Assembly (NCBI RefSeq): GCF_000582785.1
Contig: NZ_HG931175.1
Location: forward strand, 587,791 to 651,790
Direction: 5' to 3'
DNA: 64,000 nt
DNA from: Candidatus Blastococcus massiliensis AP3
Lineage (GTDB): Bacteria; Actinomycetota; Actinomycetes; Mycobacteriales; Geodermatophilaceae
A program made the position numbers and the translations under genes. This document shows positions 1 through 11,855 of this stretch, one piece after another (the first letter of the stretch is position 1; every line of letters starts with the position of its first letter). The notes beneath the pieces are model-generated. The model was not told the origin of the DNA and did no database searches. It worked only from the letters and a program-made list of their open reading frames with translations.

Positions 1-788
1 GTGCGGGCGGACGCGGCTCGCTCGGCGGCGGCCCGCTCCCCCACCAGCGTCGTCAGCTGCTGCTGGGCGACGACGAGTTCGGCCTGCACGCTCGCCTGCT
101 GGATGACGAGCTCCTGCTGCTGGGCGCGAGCGCTCACCTCGGCCGTGCGGGCGACCTCGAGCGACTGCTGCGCCTCTTGCTGCAGGTTGTCGGCCTCGAC
201 CGACGCGGCGCGGGCCACGACGTCGGCCGCCGTCGCCTGCTCCTGGAGGACCGTGACCCTGACGAGGACGTCGGTGCGGTGGCTGCCGGCCGCCTCGAGC
301 AGCGCGGCGCGCTCGATCAGCTGCGCCGGGCTGCCTGCGGTGAGCAGCGCCGCGGCGCCGGGGCTGGTGCTGCCCTCCATGTAGGTACGGCGGGCGAAGG
401 CGACGAGGTCGTCGCGGGCGACACCGAGCTCCGCGGTCGTGGCGGCGGCGGTGGCCGCTGCTGCCTCGGCGTGGGCGCGGGCGGCCTCGGCGGCGGCTTC
501 GGTGGCCTGGAACTCGTCGAGCGCGATGAGGGCTTGGGTGCGGGCGTCGTCGACGACGGCCTCGGCGTCGGCCAGCTCAGCGTTGAGGGCGCCGATGCGC
601 TGGGCCACGGCGTCGGCCTGGGCCTTCGCGCCGGCGATCTCGCTGTCGGAGGGGCGGCGGGGGGTGGCGTCGGCGACGGCCGGCGTCAGCCCGAGGAGGA
701 TCGCGGCGGCGACGGCCGTGCCACCTATGCGCAGCGCTGCACGGCGCCGTGCCGACCACGCGTGCGTGTTCGGGGTTGCGCTGTCCAC
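1..788 (-). CDS. Secreted coiled-coil protein, probable NlpC/P60-type peptidoglycan hydrolase (N-terminal part; truncated by window edge)
   Basis: Read on the minus strand from a GTG at 786-788, with GGAAGAGG as ribosome site about 8 nt upstream; it runs off the window at position 1. About 262 residues are visible. An Arg-rich start is followed by a hydrophobic stretch and an ALA-type end (residues about 18-40), which is a classical signal peptide. The rest is almost entirely Ala/Glu/Gln/Arg-rich coiled coil. In Actinobacteria this arrangement usually precedes an NlpC/P60 (RipA-like) or similar cell-wall hydrolase domain. That catalytic domain would lie outside the window, so the enzyme assignment is inference. 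The protein should act outside the membrane in cell-wall remodelling. Confidence 0.7.
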   Translation of the reverse strand, partial: MDSATPNTHAWSARRRAALRIGGTAVAAAILLGLTPAVADATPRRPSDSEIAGAKAQADAVAQRIGALNAELADAEAVVDDARTQALIALDEFQATEAAAEAARAHAEAAAATAAATTAELGVARDDLVAFARRTYMEGSTSPGAAALLTAGSPAQLIERAALLEAAGSHRTDVLVRVTVLQEQATAADVVARAASVEADNLQQEAQQSLEVARTAEVSARAQQQELVIQQASVQAELVVAQQQLTTLVGERAAAERAASAR

Positions 789-831
789 GACGGGGACCTC
801 TTCCGGTCTGCTCGGCGATGGGCACCGGGGA

Positions 832-844
832 GTGGTGCCACCAC
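832..844. promoter_or_regulatory. Perfect 13-bp palindrome upstream of the coiled-coil secreted protein
   Basis: GTGGTG-C-CACCAC is a perfect 6-1-6 inverted repeat, 44-56 nt upstream of the GTG at 788. Position and symmetry suit a dimeric repressor site, or a short hairpin in the leader. No regulator can be named from the sequence. Confidence 0.3.
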
Positions 845-883
845 CGTGGAGATCGGTGTCACGGAGGACGTCGTTGAGCGCGC

Positions 884-901
884 CTCACCCCTCGGGGTGA
901 G
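884..901 (-). terminator. Hairpin downstream of the acyl-CoA ligase gene
   Basis: CTCACCCC and GGGGTGAG form a perfect 8-bp inverted repeat with a 2-nt centre, about 65 nt past the ligase stop codon at 966-968. There is no clear T-run, which is common for actinobacterial terminators. It separates the ligase gene from the secreted-protein gene on the same strand. Confidence 0.45.
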
Positions 902-965
902 ACGACACGACCAGGTGACGAGCCGGAGCGGCCACCCTTCAGGGGCCCGCGCCCGGGACGAGGCC

Positions 966-2501
966 TTAGTTGACCTGGCGCTCCGAACCGGCCCAGAACT
1001 CGTCGCGCAGCTTGAACTTCTGGATCTTCCCGGTCGCCGTCCGGGCCAGTTCGTCGCGGAACTCCACCCGCTTCGGGATCTTGTAGCCGGCGATCTTCCC
1101 GCGGCAGTGGGCGACGATGTCCGCCTCGGTCACCTGCTCGCCCTCGGTGACGACGACGATCGCGGTGACCATCTCGCCCCACTTGTCGTCGGGCACCCCG
1201 ATGACGGCGACCTCCGCCACCGCCGGGTGGGAGAACACGGCGTCCTCCACCTCGATCGAGGAGACGTTCTCCCCGCCGGTGATGATCACGTCCTTCTTGC
1301 GGTCGGAGATCGTGACGTAGCCGCCGTCGTCGATCGATCCGCCGTCGCCGGTGTGGAACCAGCCGCCTTCGAGCGCCTCGCCCGAGGCGTCCGGGTTCTC
1401 CCAGTAACCGGCCAGCACGGTGTTGCCCCGCGCCAGGACCTCCCCCGACTCGCTGACCGACAGGCGGGTGCCGAGCGCCGGCACGCCGGCCCGCGACAGC
1501 CGCTTCGCGCGCTCCTCGGCGTCCAGGCCGTCGTACTCCGCCCGCGGCCGGTTGATCGTGAGGAGGGGTGCGGTCTCGGTGAGGCCGTAGATCTGGTTGA
1601 ACTCCCAGCCGAGCTCCGCCTCGACCCGCGCGATGGTCTTCGACGGCGGAGGCGCACCGGCCACGATGATCCGCACGCGGTCCCTGCCGGGGATCTCGCC
1701 GTCCCAGTCGGCCGCGGCGTCGAGGACCGCGTTCCAGACGGCCGGGGCGCCGGCCATCAGCGTGACGCCGTGCTCCTCGACACGGCGCAGAATCTCGGGG
1801 CCGTCGACCTTGCGCAGCACGATCTGCTTCGCCCCGAGGCCGGCCATCGTGTACGGCAGCCCCCAGCCGTTGCAGTGGAACATCGGCAGCGTGTGCATGT
1901 AGACGTCGCGGTCGCTGACCTGCATGTGCATGCCGAAGGTGACGGCGTTGACCCACAGGTTGCGGTGGGTCATCTGCACGCCCTTGGGCCGGGCGGTCGT
2001 GCCGGACGTGTAGTTGATGGTGGCCGTCGCCTCCTCGTCCGGCTCGGCCCACGGGCGGGGCTCGGCGTCGAAGCGGAGCAACTGCTCGTACTCCTCGCCG
2101 GTGCCGAACCGGTGCTCGGCCTGCACGCGCTTGAGCGACGTCTCCAGCTCCGGGTCGACGAGCAGCACCCGCGCCCCGGAGTGGCCGACGATGTACTCGA
2201 CCTCCTCGGGCGACAGCCGAAAGTTGATCGGCACCGCGACCCGGCCCGACGACGGCACCGCGAGCAGCAGCTCGAGCAGCCGTGCGGCGTTGTGGCTGAC
2301 GATCGCCACGCGCTCGCCCGGCCCGATCCCCAGCGAGTCCAGCCCCGCCTGCAGCGCCCTGCCCCGCCGCGCCACCTCGCGGTAGCTGACCTCACCCAGC
2401 GACGGCGCCGGCTGCGCCGGTTCGTCGACGATGCCGACCCGGTCGCCGTAGACGAGCTCCGCACGGTCGAGGAAGTCGCGGGTGGTCAAGGGCACGCGCA
2501 T
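966..2501 (-). CDS. AMP-forming acyl-CoA synthetase (fatty-acyl/aryl-CoA ligase family)
   Basis: This 511-residue adenylate-forming enzyme activates a carboxylic acid to acyl-AMP and then to acyl-CoA. The phosphate-binding motif YTSGTTARPKG is at residues about 164-174. The GGENVSSIEVE hinge and a C-terminal domain ending in TATGKIQK follow, with the catalytic Lys at about 492. Length matches medium/long-chain FadD-like ligases; the substrate cannot be read. The ATG at 2501 has a GGGAG site 7 nt upstream. The usual Pro of the PX4GK acylation motif is Ala here (ARTATGK). The gene lies downstream of glutaminase and a sirtuin on the same strand, and sirtuins are known to deacylate this lysine in related ligases. 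Confidence 0.9.
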   Translation of the reverse strand: MRVPLTTRDFLDRAELVYGDRVGIVDEPAQPAPSLGEVSYREVARRGRALQAGLDSLGIGPGERVAIVSHNAARLLELLLAVPSSGRVAVPINFRLSPEEVEYIVGHSGARVLLVDPELETSLKRVQAEHRFGTGEEYEQLLRFDAEPRPWAEPDEEATATINYTSGTTARPKGVQMTHRNLWVNAVTFGMHMQVSDRDVYMHTLPMFHCNGWGLPYTMAGLGAKQIVLRKVDGPEILRRVEEHGVTLMAGAPAVWNAVLDAAADWDGEIPGRDRVRIIVAGAPPPSKTIARVEAELGWEFNQIYGLTETAPLLTINRPRAEYDGLDAEERAKRLSRAGVPALGTRLSVSESGEVLARGNTVLAGYWENPDASGEALEGGWFHTGDGGSIDDGGYVTISDRKKDVIITGGENVSSIEVEDAVFSHPAVAEVAVIGVPDDKWGEMVTAIVVVTEGEQVTEADIVAHCRGKIAGYKIPKRVEFRDELARTATGKIQKFKLRDEFWAGSERQVN

Positions 2502-2574
2502 GCCGGGCTCCCGAGGGTCGCGGCCGGCTGTCCCACCGGTCGCTCGACGTGGTGCCCGTCACGCTAGCCGCCGG

Positions 2575-3492
2575 CTACAGCAGCGACAGCCCCAGCCGCT
2601 CGCTGAGCATGTGCAGTGCCGCCCGCCCGGCCCGGGAATTGCCGGCCGAGTCCAGCGGGGGCGACCAGGCGGCGATGCCGAACCGGTTCGGGACGTCGCC
2701 CATCACCGCGCCGTCGACGCCGCTCTTGCAGGGGAAGCCCACGTCGTAGGCGAACTGGCCGGCCGCGTCGTAGGTGCCGCAGGTCATCATCACCGCGTTG
2801 ACCCGTCGCGCCAGCGGCTCGGTCAGCACCCGGTTCCCGGTCCTCGGGTCCACCCCGTCGTTGGCGAGGAACCGGGCGGCCCGGGCCAGCTGCCGGGTGG
2901 TCACCCGCAAGGCGCACAGCCGCGCGTAGACGTCCACGACCTCCTCGACCGGGTGCGTGAAGTTGTCGAAGGAGCTCATCAGGTGCCCCATCGCCAGGTT
3001 CATGGAGCTGCCGGCGCGCTCCTTCTCGACCGTCTCCTGGTCCGGCTCGAGCCGCTCCCCGACCAGGTCGGACAGCAGATCGGTCACGGCGGCCTGCGCC
3101 GCGTCCGCCGAACCGGTCGCCTCCACCAGCACGTCGGTCACGACGACCGCCCCCGCGTTGATGAACGGGTTCCGGGGCATGCCGTGCTCCCGCTCGAGCT
3201 GGACCAGCGAGTCGTAGGGGTCACCGGACGGCTCGACACCGACCCGCCGGAAGACCTCCTCCCCGACGTGCTGCAGCGCCGTCGCGAGCGCGAACACCTT
3301 GACCACGCTCTGCACCTCGAAGCCGACATCGGCGTCGCCGGCGACGTGCTCGGTGCCGTCGAGCTCGGACAGCGCCAGCGCGAATCGGTCGGGGCCCGCC
3401 CCCGGATCGGCCACCTGGTCGTCCTCGGCCAGCGGGCGGGCCTCGGCGGCCACCCGGTCGAGCACGTGGGTGAGGTCCTGGTCGTCTGCCAC
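2575..3492 (-). CDS. glsA: Glutaminase
   Basis: The product hydrolyses glutamine to glutamate and ammonia in the cytosol. It has about 305 residues, close to the 308 of E. coli YneH-type enzymes. Visible hallmarks are SVVKVFALATAL, holding the Ser-x-x-Lys catalytic pair of this beta-lactamase-like fold, followed by NPFINAGA, GSSMNLAM and the C-terminal GDVPNRFGIAAWSPPLD. I chose the GTG at 3490-3492 because it gives the family length and lies 5 nt after the sirtuin stop codon at 3498-3500, implying coupling. Longer frames upstream only translate sirtuin sequence out of frame. The gene ends in TAG at 2575-2577. Confidence 0.9.
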   Translation of the reverse strand: MADDQDLTHVLDRVAAEARPLAEDDQVADPGAGPDRFALALSELDGTEHVAGDADVGFEVQSVVKVFALATALQHVGEEVFRRVGVEPSGDPYDSLVQLEREHGMPRNPFINAGAVVVTDVLVEATGSADAAQAAVTDLLSDLVGERLEPDQETVEKERAGSSMNLAMGHLMSSFDNFTHPVEEVVDVYARLCALRVTTRQLARAARFLANDGVDPRTGNRVLTEPLARRVNAVMMTCGTYDAAGQFAYDVGFPCKSGVDGAVMGDVPNRFGIAAWSPPLDSAGNSRAGRAALHMLSERLGLSLL

Positions 3493-3497
3493 GCCGA

Positions 3498-4262
3498 TCA
3501 GCGTGCCAGGAGCCGCGGAAGCGACGTCCCGATCGGCTCGGAGACCACGAGCGAGGCGACGTCGTCGTACGGCGTCGGTTCGGCGTTGACGATGACGACG
3601 TGGGCGCCCGCCCGCGCCGCGACCTCCACCAACCCGGCGACGGGCCACACCTGCAGCGAGGTGCCGACGGCGAGGAAGACGTCGCAGTCGCGGGCCGCCT
3701 CGACCGCCGCATCGATGGTCCGGCCGTCGAGCTCCTGCCCGAAGCTGATCGTCGCGGACTTCAGCATGCCGCCGCACTCGAGGCAGGCAGGATCGGGCTC
3801 ACCCGCCGCCATCCGCTCGAGCGCCTCGTCCATCGTGGTGCGCGCCCGGCAGCCGAGGCACTCCACCTCGTGCACGGTGCCGTGCACCTCGACCACGCGC
3901 TCGGGCGAGGAACCCGCCGCCTGGTGCAACCCGTCGACGTTCTGCGTGACGATCGTGCGCAGCCGCCCCTGCCGTTCCAGGTCGGCCAGCGCGGCGTGCC
4001 CCGCGTTGGGCCGTGGCTGCAGTGCCCGCATGTCGCGCCGCATCAGCCAGGCCCGCCGCCGGATGTCCGGGTCGGACACGTAGTACGAGAGCGTCGCCAG
4101 CTTCTCGGCCTCGGGGTTCTTCGTCCACACCCCGTCGGGCCCCCGGTAGTCGGGGATGCCGCTGTCGGTCGAGATGCCCGCGCCGGTGAGCGCGGTGATC
4201 CGCTCGGCGGCGGTCAGCCAGGTGGGCAACGGTTCGGGGACGGCGCCGGTCACGCCGTCCAC
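3498..4262 (-). CDS. NAD-dependent protein deacylase, sirtuin (Sir2/CobB) family
   Basis: The product removes acyl groups from lysines using NAD+. With the GTG start at 4262 it has 254 residues, the normal bacterial sirtuin length. GAGIST is at about 27-32, TQNVDGLH at 106-113 and the catalytic His in VHG at 127. The zinc-binding pairs are CxxC at 135/138 and 160/163, and GTSLQVWP binds NAD. The start is uncertain: a second GTG at 4253 and an upstream frame to 4352 exist, but GGTGAGG lies about 12 nt before 4262. The gene leads a probable operon with glutaminase and an acyl-CoA ligase and is divergent from acnA. Confidence 0.9.
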   Translation of the reverse strand: MDGVTGAVPEPLPTWLTAAERITALTGAGISTDSGIPDYRGPDGVWTKNPEAEKLATLSYYVSDPDIRRRAWLMRRDMRALQPRPNAGHAALADLERQGRLRTIVTQNVDGLHQAAGSSPERVVEVHGTVHEVECLGCRARTTMDEALERMAAGEPDPACLECGGMLKSATISFGQELDGRTIDAAVEAARDCDVFLAVGTSLQVWPVAGLVEVAARAGAHVVIVNAEPTPYDDVASLVVSEPIGTSLPRLLAR

Positions 4263-4372
4263 GGTAAGGGTCGCCTCACCCGGTGCGTTGTTGCGTGAGC
4301 TGGGATGATCGGGGGTGGACACGAGCGCGACGAACCAGCCGCGACGAACCATCGAGGGGTAGGCGCAGAAGA

Positions 4373-7227
<2,855 letters not shown>

Positions 7228-7228
<1 letters not shown>

Positions 7229-7983
7229 TGGATCTGGGCCTGGGCGGTCGCGGCTACCTGCTCACCGGCGCGAGCCGGGGGCTGGGGTTCGCGACCGCCC
7301 GCGCCCTGGTCGACGACGGCGCCCGGGTGCTGATCAGCTCCCGGTCCGCCGAGTCGGTCGACGCCGCCGTCTCCTCGCTGGGGTCGGCGGCCTCCGGCGT
7401 CCCCGCCGACCTGGCCGACCCCGACGCGGCCGAGCGGCTCGTCACCGAGGCGCGCGAGCGGCTCGGGACCGTCGACGGCGTGCTCGTCTCGGTCGGCGGG
7501 CCCGCGCCCGGGACCGTGCTGACGACGCCGGAGGACGCCTGGCGGGCCGGCGTGGAGAGCGTGCTGCTCGGTCCGCTGCGGCTGGTCCGGGCACTCGTCC
7601 CGCACCTGGACGAGGGCGCGGTCATCGCCTTCGTGCTCTCCATCTCGGTGCGGCAGCCCATCGGTCACCTGGCGATCTCCAACGGCCTGCGCCCCGGGCT
7701 GGCGATGACCGCGAAGGCGCTCGCCGACGAGCTGGGACCGAAGGGCATCCGGGTCCTCGGCCTGCTCCCGGGAACGATCGCCACCGACCGGATCGCCGAG
7801 ATCGAGGCGGCCTCCGGCGACGCCGCGGCGGCGCGCGCCCGCACCGAGGCGGGCATCCCGCTGCGCAGGGTCGGCCGCCCGGAGGAGTTCGGCCGGGTCG
7901 CCGCGTTCGCCCTCTCCCCCGCCGCCTCCTACCTGACCGGGATGATGATCGCCGTCGACGGCGGCATGACCCGCGCCCTGTGA
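7228..7983 (+). CDS. SDR-family protein lacking the Tyr-Lys catalytic pair
   Basis: This 251-residue Rossmann-fold protein has TGASRGLG near the N-terminus for NAD(P) binding and a C-terminal VDGGM. Where active SDRs have Tyr-x-x-x-Lys, this one reads HLAISNGLRPGL, so Tyr aligns with Leu and Lys with Asn. I recall a subfamily annotated as 3-oxoacyl-ACP-reductase-like with this defect, so it is probably a real variant and not a decayed gene. Either the chemistry differs or it is a binding protein. The ATG at 7228 overlaps the acnA stop (TGATG), so translation is coupled to aconitase. The TGA is followed after 7 nt by repeat element A. Confidence 0.88.
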
Positions 7984-7990
7984 AAAAGGA

Positions 7991-8041
7991 CCCCCTCGCC
8001 CCCCACCACTCGCAGGCTCGCGGCGGGACACTGCGAGGGGG
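7991..8041 (+). repeat. Dispersed hairpin element, copy A
   Basis: Arms CCCCCTCGC (7991-7999) and GCGAGGGGG (8033-8041) pair perfectly around a 33-nt loop that contains CACTCGCAGGCTCGCG. It starts 7 nt (AAAAGGA) after the SDR stop codon. Three other copies in the window share the loop but not the arm sequence. The right arm supplies GAGGGGG, 7 nt before the GTG start of the next gene, so folding would hide that ribosome site. Read on the opposite strand, the hairpin is followed by TCCTTTTT. Confidence 0.8.
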
Positions 8042-8048
8042 CCGACCG

Positions 8049-8756
8049 GTGCTCATTGCCTGCGCGCACGGCACGCGCAACCCGACCGGCCGACGGCTGA
8101 TCGCCGAGCTGGCGCTGGCCGCGAAGCAGCTCCGGCCGGGCCTGGTCACCACGGCCGCGTTCGTCGACGTGCAGCCCCCCACCGTCGTCGACGTGGTCGC
8201 CGCACTGTCCGCCGAGGGCCGTCCCGCCGTCGTCGTCCCCCTGCTGCTGTCCGGCGGGTACCACGTGCACGTCGACATCGCGCAGGCCGTCGCCGGTGCG
8301 GACGGCACGGTCGCCGCCCGTCCGCTGGGTCCCGACCCGCGCCTGGCCGCGGTGCTGCTCGACCGGCTGGTCGAGGCCGGCGCCGACCCGGAGGACCCGC
8401 TCACCGCCGTCGTCCTCGCCGCGGCCGGGTCCAGCGACCCGCGCTCGGTCGCCGACGTCGAGAACACCGCAGACCTGCTCCAGCGCTCGTGGGCCGGCGC
8501 GGTGACCACGGGATATGGCTCCGCCGCGCAGCCGCCGGTGCCAGAGGCAGTGGCCGCGGCCCGCCGCGCCGGCGCCGAGCGGGTCGTCGTCGCCTCGTAC
8601 CTGCTCGCCCCCGGCCACTTCCACGACAAGCTGGCCGGCGCAGGAGCCGACGTCGTCACCGCTCCCCTGCTGCCCGACGAGCGGATCGCCGCCGTCCTGC
8701 TCGACCGCTACGACGCCGTCGTGGAGGGCCCCCGGCCCGACCAGGACCAGGCGTAG
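8049..8756 (+). CDS. Sirohydrochlorin chelatase/CbiX-like protein
   Basis: This 235-residue two-lobed protein is of the CbiX/SirB class-II chelatase family, whose members insert Co or Fe into tetrapyrroles. The N-lobe begins VLIACAHGTRN, with the metal-binding His at 7. The C-lobe carries SYLLAPGHFHDKL, a second His cluster. Length suits the double-domain form. The GTG start at 8049 is supported by GAGGGGG at 8035-8041, which is the right arm of element A. The last 49 nt overlap tail to tail with hmgA. No other tetrapyrrole genes are nearby, so the physiological metal and substrate are unknown. Confidence 0.88.
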   Translation: MLIACAHGTRNPTGRRLIAELALAAKQLRPGLVTTAAFVDVQPPTVVDVVAALSAEGRPAVVVPLLLSGGYHVHVDIAQAVAGADGTVAARPLGPDPRLAAVLLDRLVEAGADPEDPLTAVVLAAAGSSDPRSVADVENTADLLQRSWAGAVTTGYGSAAQPPVPEAVAAARRAGAERVVVASYLLAPGHFHDKLAGAGADVVTAPLLPDERIAAVLLDRYDAVVEGPRPDQDQA

Positions 8757-9921
8757 CGGCCGTCGTCCACCGCACGCCCGCCCTCACCGAGGGCCAACGG
8801 CCGGAACGTGTCGACCATGACGGCGAGCTCGTCGAAGCGCTCGGCGCCCAGCGACGCCTCGACAGCGGCCGGCTGCGGGCCGTGCGAGTGCCCGCCCGGG
8901 TGGACGGTGATCGATCCCTTGCCGATGCCGGAGCCCTTGCGCGCCTCGTAGTCGCCGTCGACGTAGAACATGATCTCGTCGGAGTCGACGTTCGAGTGGT
9001 AGTAGGGCACCGGCACCGCGAGCGGGTGGTAGTCAACCTTGCGCGGCACGAAGTTGCAGATGACGAAGTTCTGCCCCTCGAAGACCTGGTGCACCGGCGG
9101 CGGCTGGTGCACCCGCCCGGTGATCGGCTCGAAGTCCGCGACGTCGAAGGCGTACGGGTAGAGGCAGCCGTCCCAGCCGACGACGTCGAAGGGGTGCTCC
9201 GGCACGACGTGCACCGTGCCGGCGAACCCACCCGGCCCGTCGCCGCGGTGCTTCACGTACACCTCCACGTCGGCGCCCTCGGCCAGCAGCGGCTCGGCCG
9301 GCGTCCGCAGGTCGCGCTCGCAGTAGGGCGCGTGCTCGAGGAACTGGCCGTAGCGGGAGAGGTAGCGCCTGGGTGGCGCGATGTGGCTGCTCGCCTCGAT
9401 CGCGTAGGTCCGCAGCGGCTCGTCGCCTGTGGGCAGCCAGCGGTGCGTGGTCGCCCGCGGGAGGACGACGTAGTCGCCGGAGCCCACGTCGAGGGCGCCG
9501 AACACCGTCTCGACCGTCGCCGTCCCCCGCTCGACGAAGACGCACTCGTCGCCGGTGGCGTTGCGGTACAGCGGACTCGCCAGGCTGCTCATCGCGTAGG
9601 AGATGCGCACGTCGGCGTTGCCCAGCACCAGCCGCCGGCCCGTCACCGGGTCGGCCGCCTTGTGCTCCTCGCCCGGGAACAGGTCGTGCAGCTTCAGGTG
9701 CCGCGGGAGCAGCGGGCTGTTCGGCGTCGTCGCCTGGTCGGGCAGCTCCCAGGGACGCGCGTCGACCAGCGACGACGGGACGCCACGGTGGTACAGCAGC
9801 GAGGAGTCCGACGAGAAGCCCTCCTCCCCCATCAGCTCCTCGGAGTACAGCCGCCCGTCGGGCCGCCGGAACTGCGTGTGCCGCTTCTGCGGCACCTCCC
9901 CCACCTGCCGGTAGTGCGCCA

Positions 9922-9922
<1 letters not shown>
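8708..9922 (-). CDS. hmgA: Homogentisate 1,2-dioxygenase
   Basis: The product opens the ring of homogentisate to maleylacetoacetate in tyrosine/phenylalanine degradation, using Fe(II). It has 404 residues from ATG 9922, in the family range. The sequence shows the cupin-like HGO fold: YAMSSLASPLYRNATGDE, VVLPRATTHRW, GWDGCLYPYAFD, then YYHSNVDSDEIMFYVDG and HPGGHSHGP, which hold the His/Glu iron ligands. It overlaps the hpd stop by 1 nt (TGATG), so the two are co-translated. Its 3' end overlaps the convergent CbiX-like gene by 49 nt. Fumarylacetoacetase, needed later in the pathway, is not in the window. Confidence 0.95.
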
Positions 9923-11173
<1,251 letters not shown>

Positions 11174-11250
11174 CGGGCCCGGGGCCGCGCAAGAGCGACC
11201 ACTCTTCCTGGCACTCCTGCGCAACGGGGCTAGCAGTCTGGCGCCTGTGA

Positions 11251-11265
11251 TGTGCAGACTGCACA
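11251..11265. promoter_or_regulatory. Perfect 15-bp palindrome before the Lrp/AsnC gene
   Basis: TGTGCAG-A-CTGCACA is a perfect 7-1-7 palindrome, 28 nt upstream of the regulator ATG. Size and symmetry are those of Lrp/AsnC-family operators, so autoregulation is likely. With the repeat at 11147-11173 it may set up a looped complex over the divergent promoters. Confidence 0.5.
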
Positions 11266-11293
11266 GCTCCTGGACGATCAGCCGGAGGCCCCG

Positions 11294-11800
11294 ATGGCGG
11301 AGAAGCGCATCCTGGACACCCTCGACGTCGCGCTGCTCGACGCGCTCCGCGAGCACCCGCGGGCGGGCCTCCTGGAGATCGCGCGGATCGTGGGCGTCGC
11401 CCGCGCCACAGCCACGGCACGGCTGCAGCGACTGGAGGAGGCCGGCGTCGTCACCGGCTTCGGGCCCGACGTCGACGTCGCCGCTGCGGGCTTCGGCGTC
11501 CAGGCGTTCGTGACGCTGGAGATCGCCCAGGGTGCGCTCGAGGAGGTGCACGCCGAGCTCGCCGCCATCCCCGGCATCCTCGAGGCGCACGCGACGACCG
11601 GCAGCGGCGACGTCCTCTGCCGGGTCGCCGCCTCCTCGCACGAGGCGCTGCAGCAGATCCTCGTGGAGCTGAACCGCTCACCGTCGGTCGTGCGGTCGAC
11701 CAGCGTGGTCGCGCTGTCCTGCGTGGTGCCGTGGCGCACGCTGCCGCTGCTGCGTTCGGAGGCGGTCAGCGGGTCCGGCCGCGCGCCGGGATACCGCTGA
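11294..11800 (+). CDS. Lrp/AsnC-family transcriptional regulator
   Basis: This 168-residue DNA-binding protein has an N-terminal winged helix-turn-helix (about residues 10-55, LLEIARIVGVARATATARLQRLEEAGVV). A RAM effector domain (about 75-150) follows, with ALEEVHAELAAIPGILEAHATTGSGDVLCRV. I chose ATG 11294 because GGAGG lies 7 nt before it; a GTG at 11252 in frame would place the palindrome inside the gene. It is divergent from hpd-hmgA, so tyrosine or a related aromatic acid is the likely effector. That is inference from position. Confidence 0.92.
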   Translation: MAEKRILDTLDVALLDALREHPRAGLLEIARIVGVARATATARLQRLEEAGVVTGFGPDVDVAAAGFGVQAFVTLEIAQGALEEVHAELAAIPGILEAHATTGSGDVLCRVAASSHEALQQILVELNRSPSVVRSTSVVALSCVVPWRTLPLLRSEAVSGSGRAPGYR

Positions 11801-11855
11801 CCCGCGAGGGCAGCGGCCCGGGAACCGCCCGCCGGTGACCTACTGTGGGGCCACG

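Noticed and set aside
789-883. c-di-AMP (ydaO-type) riboswitch before the secreted coiled-coil protein
   Set aside because: Such riboswitches precede cell-wall hydrolase genes in Actinobacteria, so I looked, but I could not match the conserved core; only a short palindrome is present.
177-2567. Long open frame on the plus strand opposite the acyl-CoA ligase
   Set aside because: Its translation is Arg/Gly/Val/Asp-rich low complexity with no domain, and it mirrors a clear ligase on the other strand. High GC content makes such frames common.
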